A stretch of 64,000 nt of DNA. Source: an uncultured bacterium. GTDB lineage: Bacteria; Pseudomonadota; Gammaproteobacteria; Burkholderiales; Burkholderiaceae_E. Below the pieces are notes generated by a model. The model did not search any database, was not told the DNA's origin, and was given only the letters and a program-made list of their open reading frames with translations. Each line of letters begins with the position of its first letter. The first letter of the stretch is position 1. A program made the position numbers and the translations under genes. This document shows positions 37,292 through 50,389 of the stretch, in pieces. Location: contig CAIZPE010000060.1 in assembly GCA_903934795.1 (NCBI GenBank), positions 1-64,000 on the forward strand. The letters are read 5' to 3'.

Positions 37292-38732
37292 GCGCGGCGG
37301 GCCGTCGGGCCGTGGCGCTGCCGGCCGGGCGTGCGGCCGGCGCCGCCACGGGCCCTGGAGCAGACTCATCCGCGCCCGGCCCGGCATCGGCTGCCCGCAC
37401 TGCGCGTGCCCAGTGCCAGGACTCCTCCGCGCAGGTGCTCACCCAGTCGATGCCGCCATAGAGCTCGGCCAGTTCGGTGGCCGCCTGCATGTCGCGCTTC
37501 TCGAGGCGGCGAACCAGGTCGAGCATCGGATGCCACGGGCCGTCTCCGTTCACCAGCGCACGGGTGGCTGGCTGGGGCAGGTGCAGCGGTGCCAGCGCCT
37601 CGCCGATCGGCGTGCGCAGCATCACATCCAGTAGTGACAGCAGGCCGGTCGTGAAAAGCGGCGTAGCCGGGATCGACTGCGCCTCGCCGAGCAGCTCCAT
37701 CAGCCGGGCGCGGGCGAGCGCCACCTCCTGCAGCGCGCGCGAGCTCGGCCGCTGCGCCGCCTGCGCCATGAGCAGCTGGGTGAGCCAGCGGAACAGCCCG
37801 TCGCGCCCGATCATCATCACCGCGTCGTCCACCGAGTGCGCGGTGCGCGGCAGCGCGTACCAGGCGCTGTTCACATGCCGCAGCAGCTGGTAGCTCAGCC
37901 CGATGTCGGCGCGCAGCTCGGCCGAGATCTCGGACAGCTCGGCATCGCGCAGCACCTGATTGATCAGCGCGCACACCCGTTGCACCTGGGGCGGCAGCGC
38001 CCGGCTGGGCTGCGGTCCGCGGCCGGCCTGCAGCGAGCCGGCAGCGAGATCGACCGTGCTGTTCAGCGCATCTTCCACCGAGTCGATGTCCGGCAGGCCC
38101 ACCGCCACCAGCAGCAGCCCGGCGGTGTCACGGCGGCAGTCGGCGGCGGCCGCGGCCAGCCCGTCGGCATCCAGTCCGCTGCAGTCCAGCAGGGTGAAGG
38201 CGGTGCCGGTCAGCGCATGCCCGCAGCCGCCCAGCTGCGCGCCACGGCTGCGCAGGGCTGCCATGGCCGCGCTGGCCGACTTCAGGTCGCGCGGCAGCAC
38301 GTCGTCGAGCGCGAGCAGGGCGCCCTCGGGCACCGCGGGCAGCACCGCGGGTTGGCCGAGCACCGACAGCGGCAGTGCGGCGAGCGCGAGTTGTCCCTGC
38401 GCGATCGTGGTGCGCATGGCCTCCAGCACGGCCAGGGCGTCGGCCACCGGGCTGGCTGCCGTGCGCCGCCCGGACTCCCGACCGCGGCGGGGCGGGGTCA
38501 GGCTGAATTCGAAGCCGGCCACCTCTCCCTGGCGATTGAGCAGCGGGCGGCGGGCCACGCCCGCGGGCTTTCCGGGCCCGCTCTCGGCGGGCGCTGCGAC
38601 GCCGGCTGGCCGGGCGGAGGGATCGGCGGGACGGGGCTGCGATGGCGTGCCGGCATCGGTCGCGACGGCGGCGCGACCGACCAGGCGACGCCACCACGAC
38701 AGCACGGAGCCCATGGGGCCGGGTCGGTTCAT
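37278..38732 (-). CDS. HDOD-domain signalling protein
   Basis: A 484-residue cytoplasmic protein. The C-terminal half has an HDOD domain, recognisable by LPPQVQRVCALINQVL, then AELRADIGLSYQLLRHVNSA and HSVDDAVMMIGRDGLFRWL. The N-terminal half (about residues 60-240) looks like a degenerate EAL-type domain of the YuxH/CdgJ arrangement. No complete EAL catalytic signature is seen, so cyclic-di-GMP hydrolysis is unlikely. The start at 38732 is the first Met of a conserved-looking region; the frame is open further upstream. Role inferred: signalling, motility or stress regulation. Confidence 0.75.
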   Translation of the reverse strand: MNRPGPMGSVLSWWRRLVGRAAVATDAGTPSQPRPADPSARPAGVAAPAESGPGKPAGVARRPLLNRQGEVAGFEFSLTPPRRGRESGRRTAASPVADALAVLEAMRTTIAQGQLALAALPLSVLGQPAVLPAVPEGALLALDDVLPRDLKSASAAMAALRSRGAQLGGCGHALTGTAFTLLDCSGLDADGLAAAAADCRRDTAGLLLVAVGLPDIDSVEDALNSTVDLAAGSLQAGRGPQPSRALPPQVQRVCALINQVLRDAELSEISAELRADIGLSYQLLRHVNSAWYALPRTAHSVDDAVMMIGRDGLFRWLTQLLMAQAAQRPSSRALQEVALARARLMELLGEAQSIPATPLFTTGLLSLLDVMLRTPIGEALAPLHLPQPATRALVNGDGPWHPMLDLVRRLEKRDMQAATELAELYGGIDWVSTCAEESWHWARAVRAADAGPGADESAPGPVAAPAARPAGSATARRPAALSGR

Positions 38733-38940
38733 GGCAGTGTCCTGGTTCGGTGCGGCATGGAAGCTGGGGAGTGTCATGGTCCCCGGTGCCCCTCGGGATG
38801 GGGATCTCCATCCGCTGTCTGGCCGATTGTCGACGCCCCAGCGGCCGCCCGCCATGCGAAATGCCCGGTACGGCCGCTCATGGTTCGTCCCCCCGGCGAG
38901 ATCGATTCCGGCTAACCTGCCGGTTTTGCCGGAGGGACCG

Positions 38941-40196
<1,256 letters not shown>

Positions 40197-40200
<4 letters not shown>

Positions 40201-41468
40201 GCGTCACGGTTTCCACCGCGGGCGGGCCCGCGGCGCCCGAGGCCATTGCCGCGGCCGCGCTGCTGCGCCGGACGACCACCGTGCGCCAGCGTGCGGGTGC
40301 GCTGCTGGCGCGCGCCCGCGAGGGCCGCAGCGAGGGCTTCCGGGTGGATGACGCCGCGCTCGAGGCCGCCGCCGCGCAGGTCGCCGAGGTCACCTGCCGC
40401 CGCTACCCCGATCTGCGCATCCCCTACCACAGCCGCTGGCGGCACTTCGAGTCAGGCGGGGTCTCGCGTCTGGCCTGGCTCGACGAGGTCCTGGCGGCCA
40501 GCGGTGCCGCGCCCGACGCCGCCGAGCGCGCCCGCGCGCAGATCGATCTGGTGGTGGTGAGCGTGCTGCTCGATGCCGGTGCGGGGCCGCGCTGGATCTG
40601 GCGCGAGGCGCGCACCGGTCTGGCGCTTGGCCGCTCCGAGGGGCTGGGCCTGGCCAGCCTGCAGGCCTTCCTCGACGGCCTGTTCTCCAGCGACCCGGCG
40701 TGCCCGGCGCGCTGCGACGCCGCCGGCCTGGCGGCGCTCCAGCCCGGCGCGCTGGCCGCGGCCTTTCAGGCCGGCCCCGACAACCCGCTGGTGGGCCTGG
40801 AAGGCCGTGCCGCGCTGCTGCATCGGCTCGGGCAGGCCCTGCGGGCGCGCCCCGATGTCTTCGGCCCGCTCGGCCGCCCGGGCGCACTCTTCGATCATCT
40901 CTGCCCCGCCGGCCATGGCCGCGTGGCCGCCCACGACATCCTCTCGCTGCTGCTCGACACCCTCTCGGGGATCTGGCCGGCGGGTAACCGGGTGGGCGAT
41001 GTCCCGCTCGGCGACTGCTGGCCGCATCCCGAGGCGCGCGGTCCCGGCGCCTCCGATGGCTGGATGCCCTTCCACAAGCTGTCGCAGTGGCTCAGCTACT
41101 CGCTGCTCGAGCCCTTCGAGTGGGCCGGTGTCCCGGTCACCGGCCTGGCTGAGCTCACCGGCCTGCCCGAGTACCGCAACGGCGGCCTGCTGCTCGACCA
41201 CGGCGTGCTGCGCCTGCGTGACCCCGCGCAGGCGGCGCACCGCCACCCCGCCGGCTCGCCGCTGATCGTCGAGTGGCGGGCGCTCACCGTGGCGCTGCTC
41301 GACGAGCTCGCCCCGCGCGTGCTGGCCCGTCTGGGCCCGGCCGCCGCCGGCCTGCCGCTGGCCTGCGTGCTGGAGGGCGGCACCTGGGCCGCCGGCCGCG
41401 AAATGGCACGCGACTTGCGTGACGGAAGCCCGCCGCTGGACATCGACAGCGACGGCACCGTCTTCTAG
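40197..41468 (+). CDS. URC4/DUF1688 uracil catabolism protein
   Basis: A 423-residue DUF1688 protein, the family of yeast URC4, required for uracil degradation by the URC pathway. Typical parts are [55 protein letters not shown] and [20 protein letters not shown]. Its biochemical step is not firmly established. The ATG overlaps the URC1 stop (ATGA), and uracil phosphoribosyltransferase starts 31 bases downstream, so the three form one operon. Confidence 0.88.
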
Positions 41469-41499
41469 ACCTGCCCCGATACCCCTCCGGAATCCACCG

Positions 41500-42141
41500 A
41501 TGACCTCCGTTCCCCCCAATGTCCACCTGATCGACCATCCGCTGGTGCAGCACAAGCTCACCCTGATGCGCAAGAAGGAGGCCAGCACCAACAGCTTCCG
41601 CCGGCTGCTCAACGAGCTCGCCATGCTGATGACCTACGAGGTCACCCGCGATGTGCCGATGCAGGCCGTGACCATCGAGACCCCCCTCGAGACCACCACC
41701 GCCCGCGTGATCGACGGCAAGAAGCTGGTGTTCGTGTCCATCCTGCGGGCAGGCACCGGCATCCTCGACGGCATGCTCTCGGTGGTGCCCGGCGCGCGCG
41801 TCGGCCACATCGGCCTGTACCGCGACCCGGCCACGCTGGTGGCCGTCGAGTACTACTTCAAGATGCCGCAGGACATGCACGAGCGCGATGTCATCGTGGT
41901 CGATCCCATGCTCGCCACCGGCAACTCGGCCATCGCCGCGGTCGACCGCATCAAGGAGCTCTCGCCGCGCTCGGTCAAGTTCGTGTGCCTGCTCACCTGC
42001 CCCGAGGGCATCGCCGCCATGACCGCCGCCCACCCCGATGTGCCGATCTTCACCGCGGCCATCGACCGGCAGCTCAACGACCACGGCTACATCCTGCCCG
42101 GGCTGGGCGATGCCGGCGACCGCATCTTCGGCACCAAGTGA
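41500..42141 (+). CDS. upp: uracil phosphoribosyltransferase
   Basis: Upp converts uracil and PRPP to UMP in the cytoplasm. The 213-residue protein is full length, with KASTNSFR-like [28 protein letters not shown], the PRPP-binding loop [19 protein letters not shown] and the uracil-binding [17 protein letters not shown] end. In the URC pathway a UPRTase (URC6) acts with URC1 and URC4, so here it may serve catabolism as well as salvage. The ATG at 41500 was taken over an earlier in-frame site inside the upstream gene. A hairpin lies just downstream. Confidence 0.95.
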   Translation: MTSVPPNVHLIDHPLVQHKLTLMRKKEASTNSFRRLLNELAMLMTYEVTRDVPMQAVTIETPLETTTARVIDGKKLVFVSILRAGTGILDGMLSVVPGARVGHIGLYRDPATLVAVEYYFKMPQDMHERDVIVVDPMLATGNSAIAAVDRIKELSPRSVKFVCLLTCPEGIAAMTAAHPDVPIFTAAIDRQLNDHGYILPGLGDAGDRIFGTK

Positions 42142-42150
42142 TTCCGTCAC

Positions 42151-42195
42151 CCCGTCCGCGGGCGCTTGCGTCCGCGACGGGCCCTTCTTCGTTCC
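42151..42195 (+). terminator. probable rho-independent terminator after upp
   Basis: A GC-rich hairpin at 42151-42181 (CCCGTC pairing with GACGGG, then GCGG with CCGC around a 10-base loop, one bulge) is followed by a pyrimidine-rich CCCTTCTTCGTTCCTC. It lies 10 bases after the upp stop. It may end or attenuate transcription before the importer genes, which continue in the same direction. Confidence 0.5.
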
Positions 42196-43223
42196 TCATC
42201 GCCAACCCGCAACCCGTCAGGGAGATTCCATGAGCAAGTCCACCCGTGTCCATCCCCTCAGCCGCCGCCAGCTGCTCGGCGGCGCCGCCGCCGTTGCCGT
42301 GGCCGCCGCCGCGCTCGGGCCCCTGCCCGCCGCCGCCCAGGCGAAGATCAAGGTCGCCGCGATCTACACCGTGCCCTTCGAGCAGCAGTGGGTGAGCCGC
42401 ATCCACAAGGCCCTGAAGGCCGCCGAGGCCCGCGGCGAGATCGAGTACAAGGCCTCCGAGAATGTCGCCAATGCCGACTACGAGCGGGTGATGCGCGAGT
42501 ACGCCAACGGCGGCAACCAGCTGATCGTGGGCGAGGCCTTCGCGGTCGAGGCCGCGGCCCGCAAGGTGGCCAAGGACTTCCCGAACATCTCCTTCCTGCT
42601 CGGCTCCTCGGGCAAGCCGCAGGCGCCCAACTTCAGCGTCTTCGACAACTACATCCAGGAACCGGCCTACCTCACCGGCATGGTCGCCGGCGGCATGACC
42701 AAGTCGAACAAGATCGGCATGGTCGGCGGCTTCCCGATCCCCGAGGTCAACCGGCTGATGCATGCCTTCATGGCCGGCGCCAGGGAGACCAACCCCAAGG
42801 TCGAGTTCACCGTCACCTTCATCAACAGCTGGTTCGATCCGCCCAAGGCCAAGGAGGCGGCGTTCGCGATGATCGATAAGGGTGCCGACGTGATGTATGC
42901 CGAGCGCTTCGGCGTGAGCGATGCCGCCAAGGAGCGCAAGGTCCTGGCCATCGGCAATGTGATCGACACCCAGCCGCAGTATCCCGAGACCGTGGTGGTG
43001 TCGGCGCTCTGGCACATGGAGCCGAGCATCGACCGCGCGCTCAAGCTGGTGAAGGAGGGCAAGTTCACCCCCGAGGACTACGGCCCCTTCTCGATGATGA
43101 AGCACAAGGGGTCCGAGATGTCCAAGCTCGGCACCTTCGAGGGCAAGGTGCCGGCGGCGATCATGACCCGGGTCAAGGCCCGCGAGGCCGACATCCTGTC
43201 GGGCAAGTTCGTCGTGAAGGTCG

Positions 43224-44790
<1,567 letters not shown>

Positions 44791-44801
<11 letters not shown>

Positions 44802-45852
44802 GAAGCGCGACGGCACTTCGCTGGCAGCGCTGCTCGCCGCGCCGCTGGGCGCGGTGGCCTTCACCCTGCTGGCGGCCACCGGGCTGGTGCTGTGGGCCGG
44901 CGCGCCGGTGGGCCGCACCTGGCTGCTGATGCTGCAGGGCGGCTTCGGCTCGGCCTTCGCGCTCACCGAGACCCTCACCCGCGCCACGCCGCTGATGCTC
45001 ACCGGCCTGGCCGCCACCGTGGCCTTTCGCGCCCGGCTCTACAACATCGGCGCCGAGGGCCAGCTCTACGCCGGCGCGATCGCCGCGGTGGCGGTGGGCG
45101 GCCTGCATGGCGGCAGCGGCTTCGATGCGCCGCCGGCGCTGGTGCTGGCGGGCGCGATGCTCGCGGCGGCGCTGGCCGGCGCGCTGCTGCTGCTCGGCCC
45201 GGCGCTGCTCAAGTCGCGGCTGGGGGTCGACGAGGTGGTCACCACCCTGCTGCTGAACTTCATCGTGCTGCTCGGGGTGTCGGCCCTGCTCGACGGCCCG
45301 ATGAAGGACCCGCTCGCGATGGGCTGGCCGCAGAGCGTCGGCCTGAACCCCGCGATCGAGCTCTCGCGGCTGGTCGAGCGCACCCGGCTGCACAGCGGGC
45401 TGCTGGCGGCGCTCGCCGCCGCGGTGGCGCTCTGGGGCCTGCTGCGCTTCACGGTCTGGGGCTTCGACATCCGGGCCACCGGCGCCAATGCCCGCGGCGC
45501 GGCCTTCGCCGGCGTACCGGTGGGCCGCACGGTGGTGCTGGTGGCGCTGCTCTCGGGCGCGCTGGCCGGCCTGGCCGGGGCCATCGAGGTGGCCGGCCGC
45601 ACCGGCTATGTCACGCTCGACATGTCGCCCGGCTACGGCTACAGCGGCATCGTGGTGGCCATGCTCGCCGGCCTGCATCCGCTGGGCGTGGTCGGCGCCA
45701 GCGTCTTCGTGGCCGGCATCCTGGTCGGCGCTGACTCGATGAGCCGCGCGGTGGGCGTGCCCACCTACCTTGCCGACGCCATGGTCGCCATCGCGCTGAT
45801 CGCGGTCCTGGTCGCCGGCCTGCTCACGCGCTACCGGGTGCGCTGGCGATGA
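44791..45852 (+). CDS. nucleoside-type ABC transporter permease 1
   Basis: A 353-residue inner-membrane permease of the branched-chain amino acid/sugar-type fold with about ten hydrophobic segments. Family motifs are FRARLYNIGAEGQLYAGAIA, KSRLGVDEVVTTLLLNFIVL and AKAAAFAG-like ARGAAFAGVPVGRTV, then ALLSGALAGLAGAIEVAGR and GYGYSGIVVAMLAGLHPLG. It overlaps both neighbours and completes the importer with the second permease. Confidence 0.92.
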
Positions 45853-46772
45853 GCGAACTCGCCGACCTGCTGGGCAATGCCGCCTTCTGGGTGGCGGTGC
45901 TGCGCATTGCCACGCCGCTGGTGCTCGGCACCCTGGGCGTGCTGCTGTGCGAGCGCGCCGGGGTGCTCAACCTGGGCATCGAGGGCATCATGGTCGCCGG
46001 CGCCTTCACGGGCTGGCTGGCGGTGCATGCCGGGCTGCCGCTGTGGGGCGGGGTGGCGGTGGCTGCGGGGGTGGGTGCGCTGCTCGGCCTGCTGCATGCC
46101 GGGCTCACCGTGGGGCTGGCGCTCTCCCAGCATGTGGCCGGGCTGGGCATCACGCTGCTGGCCACCGCGCTCAGCCACTTCGGCTACCGGGTGAGCTTTC
46201 CCAAGGTGAACACCCCGCCAACCATCACGCCCTTTGCCGAGATGAGCTGGCTGCCGGTGCCGGTGCTTTCGGCCCAGACCCCGCTCACCCTGCTCGCGCT
46301 GCTGCTGGTGCCGGCGATCGCCTGGCTGCTCTACCGCACGCCGGCCGGGCTGGCGCTGCGCATGGTGGGCGAGAACCCGCAGGCCGCCGAGGCCCAGGGC
46401 ATCGGCGTGCTGGCCACCCGCACCACGGCGGTGGTCGCCGGCTCGGCCCTCATGGGCGTGGCCGGGGCCTTCCTGACCCTGGCCGCGTTCAACTCGTTCT
46501 ACTTCAACATGGTCAACGGCCGCGGCTGGATCTGCGTGGCCCTGGTGGTGTTCGCGTCGTGGCGGCCGGGCAAGGCGCTGGTCGGCGCGCTGCTGTTCGC
46601 GTTCTTCGACGCCCTGCAGCTGCGGCTGCAGCAGGCCGGCGGCGCCGCGCTGCCCTTCCAGCTCTACCTGATGCTGCCCTACCTGCTGTCGATCCTCGCG
46701 CTGGTGCTGGTCGCCCGCCGCGCCGCCTACCCGCAGGCGCTGATGAAGCCCTATCGCAAGGGCGAGCGCTGA
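45849..46772 (+). CDS. nucleoside-type ABC transporter permease 2
   Basis: A 307-residue permease partner with about eight to ten membrane spans. It contains LGTLGVLLCERAGVLNLGIE followed by the typical GIMVAGAFTGW. Later come VGENPQAAEAQGIGV and ALMGVAGAFLTLA, then NGRGWICVALVVFASWRPGK. The ATG overlaps the end of permease 1 by 4 bases. A cytosine deaminase gene follows after 37 bases, supporting nucleobase or nucleoside transport. Confidence 0.92.
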   Translation: MSELADLLGNAAFWVAVLRIATPLVLGTLGVLLCERAGVLNLGIEGIMVAGAFTGWLAVHAGLPLWGGVAVAAGVGALLGLLHAGLTVGLALSQHVAGLGITLLATALSHFGYRVSFPKVNTPPTITPFAEMSWLPVPVLSAQTPLTLLALLLVPAIAWLLYRTPAGLALRMVGENPQAAEAQGIGVLATRTTAVVAGSALMGVAGAFLTLAAFNSFYFNMVNGRGWICVALVVFASWRPGKALVGALLFAFFDALQLRLQQAGGAALPFQLYLMLPYLLSILALVLVARRAAYPQALMKPYRKGER

Positions 46773-46809
46773 GTCGCGCCACGCCTCACCCGAGTCCCGG
46801 AGATTGCCC

Positions 46810-48129
46810 ATGAGCCAGCCCGACCTGATGCTGCGTCACGTCAACCTGCCCGATGGCCGTGTCGATGTCGATGTCGCGGTGCGCGACGGGCGCATCGTCG
46901 GCATCGGCCCGGCGCTGCCCGGCGAGGCGCGAGAGACCGTCGATGGCGGCGGCATGCTGCTCAGTCCGCCCTTCGTCGATGTCCACTTCCACATGGACGC
47001 CACGCGCTCCTACGGCCTGCCGCGGGTGAATGCCTCGGGCACGCTGCTGGAGGGCATCGCGCTGTGGGGCGAACTCAAGCCGCTGCTCACGCAGGAGGCG
47101 CTGATCGAGCGGGCCATGGCCTACTGCGACTGGGCGGCGGCCCGCGGCCTGCTCGCGATCCGAACCCATGTCGACACCTGCGATCCGCGGCTGCTCGCGG
47201 TCGAGGCCCTGCTCGAGGTCAAGCGGCGGGTCGCGCCCTGGATCGACCTGCAGCTGGTGGCCTTCCCGCAGGATGGCGTGCTGCGCTACGACCCCGCGCG
47301 CGATCACCCCGGCTGTCGCGACAGCGCGTTCGACCTGCTGCGCAAGGCCCTCGACCTGGGCGTCGATGTGGTCGGCGGCATTCCGCACTTCGAGCGCACC
47401 ATGGACGCCGGGCGCGAGTCGGTGCGCCTGCTGGCCGAGGAGGCGGCACGCCGCGGCCTGCGCATCGACATGCACTGCGACGAGACCGACGACCCGATGT
47501 CGCGGCACATCGAGACCCTCGCCTTCGAGACCCGCCGGCTGGGCCTGCAGGGCCGGGTCAACGGCTCGCACCTCACCTCGATGCACTCGATGGACAACTA
47601 CTACGTGTCCAAGCTGATCCCGCTGATCGCCGAGTCGGGGGTGTCGGCCACCGCCAATCCGCTGATCAACATCACCATCCAGGGCCGGCACGACACCTAC
47701 CCGAAGCGCCGCGGCATGACCCGCGTGCCCGAACTGCTGGCCGCCGGCGTGACCGTGGCCTTCGGCCACGACTGCGTGATGGATCCCTGGTACAGCCTGG
47801 GCAGCGGCGACATGCTCGAGGTGGCCCACATGGGCCTGCATGTGGCGCAGATGACCGGCCAGCAGGCCATGCGCCAGTGCTTTGCCGCGGTCACCGAGGC
47901 GCCGGCGGCGATCATGGGCCTGGAAGGCTACGGCCTCGCCGAGGGCTGCCACGCCGACTTCGTGCTGCTGCAGGCCCGCGACCCGATCGAGGCCATTCGT
48001 CTGCGTGCTGCCCGTCTGGGGGTGTGGCGCCGTGGCCGGCTGATCAGCAGCACCGCGCCGGCCACCGCGCAGCTGCATCTGCCCGGCCGGCCCTCTCAGG
48101 TGGACTGGCTGGCCGCGTGGCGCGGCTGA
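46810..48129 (+). CDS. codA: cytosine deaminase-type amidohydrolase
   Basis: A metal-dependent amidohydrolase of 439 residues that resembles cytosine deaminase (cytosine to uracil plus ammonia). The HxH metal motif is in FVDVHFHMDATRSYG. The substrate and metal region is in IDMHCDETDDPMSRHIETLA, with the following NGSHLTSMHSMDNYY. The CodA-type FGHDCVMDPWYSLGSGDMLE and HMGLHVAQM are present. The ATG at 46810 follows CCGGAGATTGCC. Product uracil would enter the Upp/URC1/URC4 route upstream. Related deaminases acting on other heterocycles (for example isoguanine or creatinine) cannot be excluded. Confidence 0.85.
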   Translation: MSQPDLMLRHVNLPDGRVDVDVAVRDGRIVGIGPALPGEARETVDGGGMLLSPPFVDVHFHMDATRSYGLPRVNASGTLLEGIALWGELKPLLTQEALIERAMAYCDWAAARGLLAIRTHVDTCDPRLLAVEALLEVKRRVAPWIDLQLVAFPQDGVLRYDPARDHPGCRDSAFDLLRKALDLGVDVVGGIPHFERTMDAGRESVRLLAEEAARRGLRIDMHCDETDDPMSRHIETLAFETRRLGLQGRVNGSHLTSMHSMDNYYVSKLIPLIAESGVSATANPLINITIQGRHDTYPKRRGMTRVPELLAAGVTVAFGHDCVMDPWYSLGSGDMLEVAHMGLHVAQMTGQQAMRQCFAAVTEAPAAIMGLEGYGLAEGCHADFVLLQARDPIEAIRLRAARLGVWRRGRLISSTAPATAQLHLPGRPSQVDWLAAWRG

Positions 48130-48204
48130 CCTGGCGCGACGCGTCGTCCGCGGCTCGGCCGCGTGTTTATCCGCCGGCCGGGATCGCGGGGTTGCTGCGG
48201 CCGG

Positions 48205-49245
48205 TCAGTCGGCGCGGATGCCGGCTTCGGCGATCAGCCGCCGCCAGCGTTCGGTCTCCTCGCGCAGGAAGCGGCCGAAGGCCTCGGGGCCGGTGGGCTT
48301 CGGGTCGATGCCCAGGGTCTCCAGGCGCCCCCGCAGCTCGGGCTCGGCCAGCGTCGCGGCCAGCTCGCGGCTGAGCCGGGCCAGCGCCGGCGCGGGCGTG
48401 CCGGCCGGCGCCAGCACGCCATACCAGCTCACCGACTCGAACTCCGGCAGCGCCGACTCGGCCAGGGTGGGCACCTCGGGCAGCAGCCGGTTGCGCTCGA
48501 TCGAGGTCACCGCCAGCGCGCGCACCTTGCCGGCGCGGATCATCGGCAGCGCCACCGTCACGCTGGTGAGGGCCACCGGCACGGCGCCGCCCACCAGATC
48601 GGCCAGCGCCGGCGCCTCGCCCTTGTAGGGCACATGCACCAGGTCCAGTCGGGCCCGTCGCTTGAGCAGTTCGGTGCTCAGGTGCGAGCCGGTGGCATTG
48701 CCGGCCGAGGCATAGGCGAGCGGCGGCGAGGCCGCGCGTGCGGCCTCCAGGAACTCGGTCGCGGTGCGCGCCCGAACCGACGGGTTGACCAGCATCACGA
48801 AGGGAAAGCTCCCCACGCCGCCCACCGGTACGAAGTCGCGCCCGATGTCATAGGGCAGGTTGGGCAGCAGCGAGGGGTTGACCGCGGCCACGCCCTGGTA
48901 GACCAGCACCAGGCTGTGGCCGTCGGCGGGGGCGCGCGCGGCGGCCTGCATGCCGATGACGCCACCGGCGCCCGGGCGGTTCTCCACCACCATCGGCTGG
49001 CCGAGCCTTTCGCCGAGCCGGCTGGCGAGAGCGCGCGCCAGCGAGTCGGTCAGGCCGCCCGCGGCGATCGGCACCAGCAGGCGCATCGGTCTGGTCGGGA
49101 AGTCCTGGGCCTGCGCGGCGCGGCTCAGGCCGAGGGCGAGCGGCGCGGCGAGCGCGCGGGTGAGCCGGCGGCGGGTCGGATCGGCCGGATCCGGACCGGT
49201 CAGGGTCGGGCGGGTCACCAGCGGATCGGTCAGGGTCGGGCGCAT
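48205..49245 (-). CDS. TctC-type tripartite tricarboxylate binding protein
   Basis: A periplasmic solute-binding protein of the Bug/TctC family, 346 residues, with a signal peptide ending SRAAQAQD (about residue 47). It shows FPTRPMRLLVPIAAGG, VVENRPGAGG and the later VPYKGEAPALADLVGGAVPV. Its N-terminal signal is preceded by a repeated RPTLT(D/G)P sequence encoded by a short direct repeat at the 5' end of the gene. It is divergent from a second TctC gene and has no TctA/TctB membrane genes nearby, as common for orphan Bug proteins in Burkholderiales. Ligand unknown. Confidence 0.9.
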   Translation of the reverse strand: MRPTLTDPLVTRPTLTGPDPADPTRRRLTRALAAPLALGLSRAAQAQDFPTRPMRLLVPIAAGGLTDSLARALASRLGERLGQPMVVENRPGAGGVIGMQAAARAPADGHSLVLVYQGVAAVNPSLLPNLPYDIGRDFVPVGGVGSFPFVMLVNPSVRARTATEFLEAARAASPPLAYASAGNATGSHLSTELLKRRARLDLVHVPYKGEAPALADLVGGAVPVALTSVTVALPMIRAGKVRALAVTSIERNRLLPEVPTLAESALPEFESVSWYGVLAPAGTPAPALARLSRELAATLAEPELRGRLETLGIDPKPTGPEAFGRFLREETERWRRLIAEAGIRAD

Positions 49246-49356
49246 GGGGCGACCTCGTGGAGGCGGTCGCAGCCGACCGATGCCGAATCATGCCGCAGGC
49301 GCCACGCCCGGGCCGGTCGATTCGGGTACATTTCGACGCCCCCTCCGGAGATCGCC

Positions 49357-50346
49357 GTGCCCTCCCATTCCCCCCTCGATGTCTCCCGCCGTCAGGCCTG
49401 CGCAGCGCTGTCCGTGCTCGGCATGGCCGGTCTCACCGGTGCTGGCGCGCAGGCCCAGGGCTTCCCCACGCGCACCGTCACGCTGATGGTGCCCTTCCCC
49501 CCGGGCAGCGCCACCGACGCGGTCGCCCGCGCGCTCGCGCCGCAGGCCTCCAAGGCGCTCGGGCAACCGGTGGTGGTCGAGAACCGCCCCGGCGCAGCCG
49601 GCACCATGGCCGCCAGCATCGTGGCGCAGTCCAACTCGCCCGATGGCCACACCATCGCGATCGCCCCGGCCTCCATCTTCCGGGTGCCGCATGTGCAGAA
49701 GGTCAACTACGACCCCCTGCGCGACCTGACCTACATCATGGGCTTCTCGGCCTATACCTTCTCGCTGGTGGTGCCCGAGAGCTCGCCCTGGAAGACCATG
49801 GCCGACTTCATCGCCTTCGCCAAGGCGAATCCCGGCCGCATCCAGATCGGCGCGAGCGGCACCGGCAGCACCGGCCATGTGGTCACCCATTTCCTGAGCC
49901 TGAAGACCGGCGCCGAGCTCACCTTCGTGCCCTTCAAGGGCGGCTCCGAGGTGCTGCAGGCCTTCATCGGCGGCCATATCAACGCGGTCATCGATGGCGG
50001 CTGGGCCCAGATCGAGAAGCAGGGCAAGGGCCGGGTGCTGGTCACCTTCCAGGACAAGCGCGTGCCGCGCCTGCCTGATGTGCCCACCGCGCGCGAGGCG
50101 GGCTTCGATCTGGTCGCCAGCAGCCCGATCGGTCTGGTCGGCCCCAAGGGCATGGACCCGCGGGTGGTCAAGGTGCTGCACGACGCCTTCAGAGGCGCGC
50201 TCGCCGATCCCACCTACCGCAAGTTCCTCGAGACCTACGATCTGGTTGACGCCTACCTGCCGGGCGACGAATACCAGAAGCTGGGGGCGAGACTGTGGGT
50301 CGAGGAAAAGCGCAACTTCGACGCGCTGGGCTTCAAGGCCCAGTGA
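49357..50346 (+). CDS. TctC-type tripartite tricarboxylate binding protein
   Basis: A second Bug/TctC periplasmic binding protein with 329 residues. The start is the GTG at 49357 after CCGGAGATCGCC. It has a twin-arginine-like signal (SRRQACAALSVLGMAGLTG), then FPTRTVTLMVPFPPGSATD, VVENRPGAAGTMAAS and VPFKGGSEVLQAFIGGHINA. It is divergent from the first TctC gene with a 111-base gap. The ligand is unknown; low similarity of the middle part to its neighbour suggests distinct ligands. Confidence 0.9.
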   Translation: MPSHSPLDVSRRQACAALSVLGMAGLTGAGAQAQGFPTRTVTLMVPFPPGSATDAVARALAPQASKALGQPVVVENRPGAAGTMAASIVAQSNSPDGHTIAIAPASIFRVPHVQKVNYDPLRDLTYIMGFSAYTFSLVVPESSPWKTMADFIAFAKANPGRIQIGASGTGSTGHVVTHFLSLKTGAELTFVPFKGGSEVLQAFIGGHINAVIDGGWAQIEKQGKGRVLVTFQDKRVPRLPDVPTAREAGFDLVASSPIGLVGPKGMDPRVVKVLHDAFRGALADPTYRKFLETYDLVDAYLPGDEYQKLGARLWVEEKRNFDALGFKAQ

Positions 50347-50389
50347 GTCGCCGGCGCCGCGCCCGCGCGGCCCGCCGGTCGCCCGCGCC

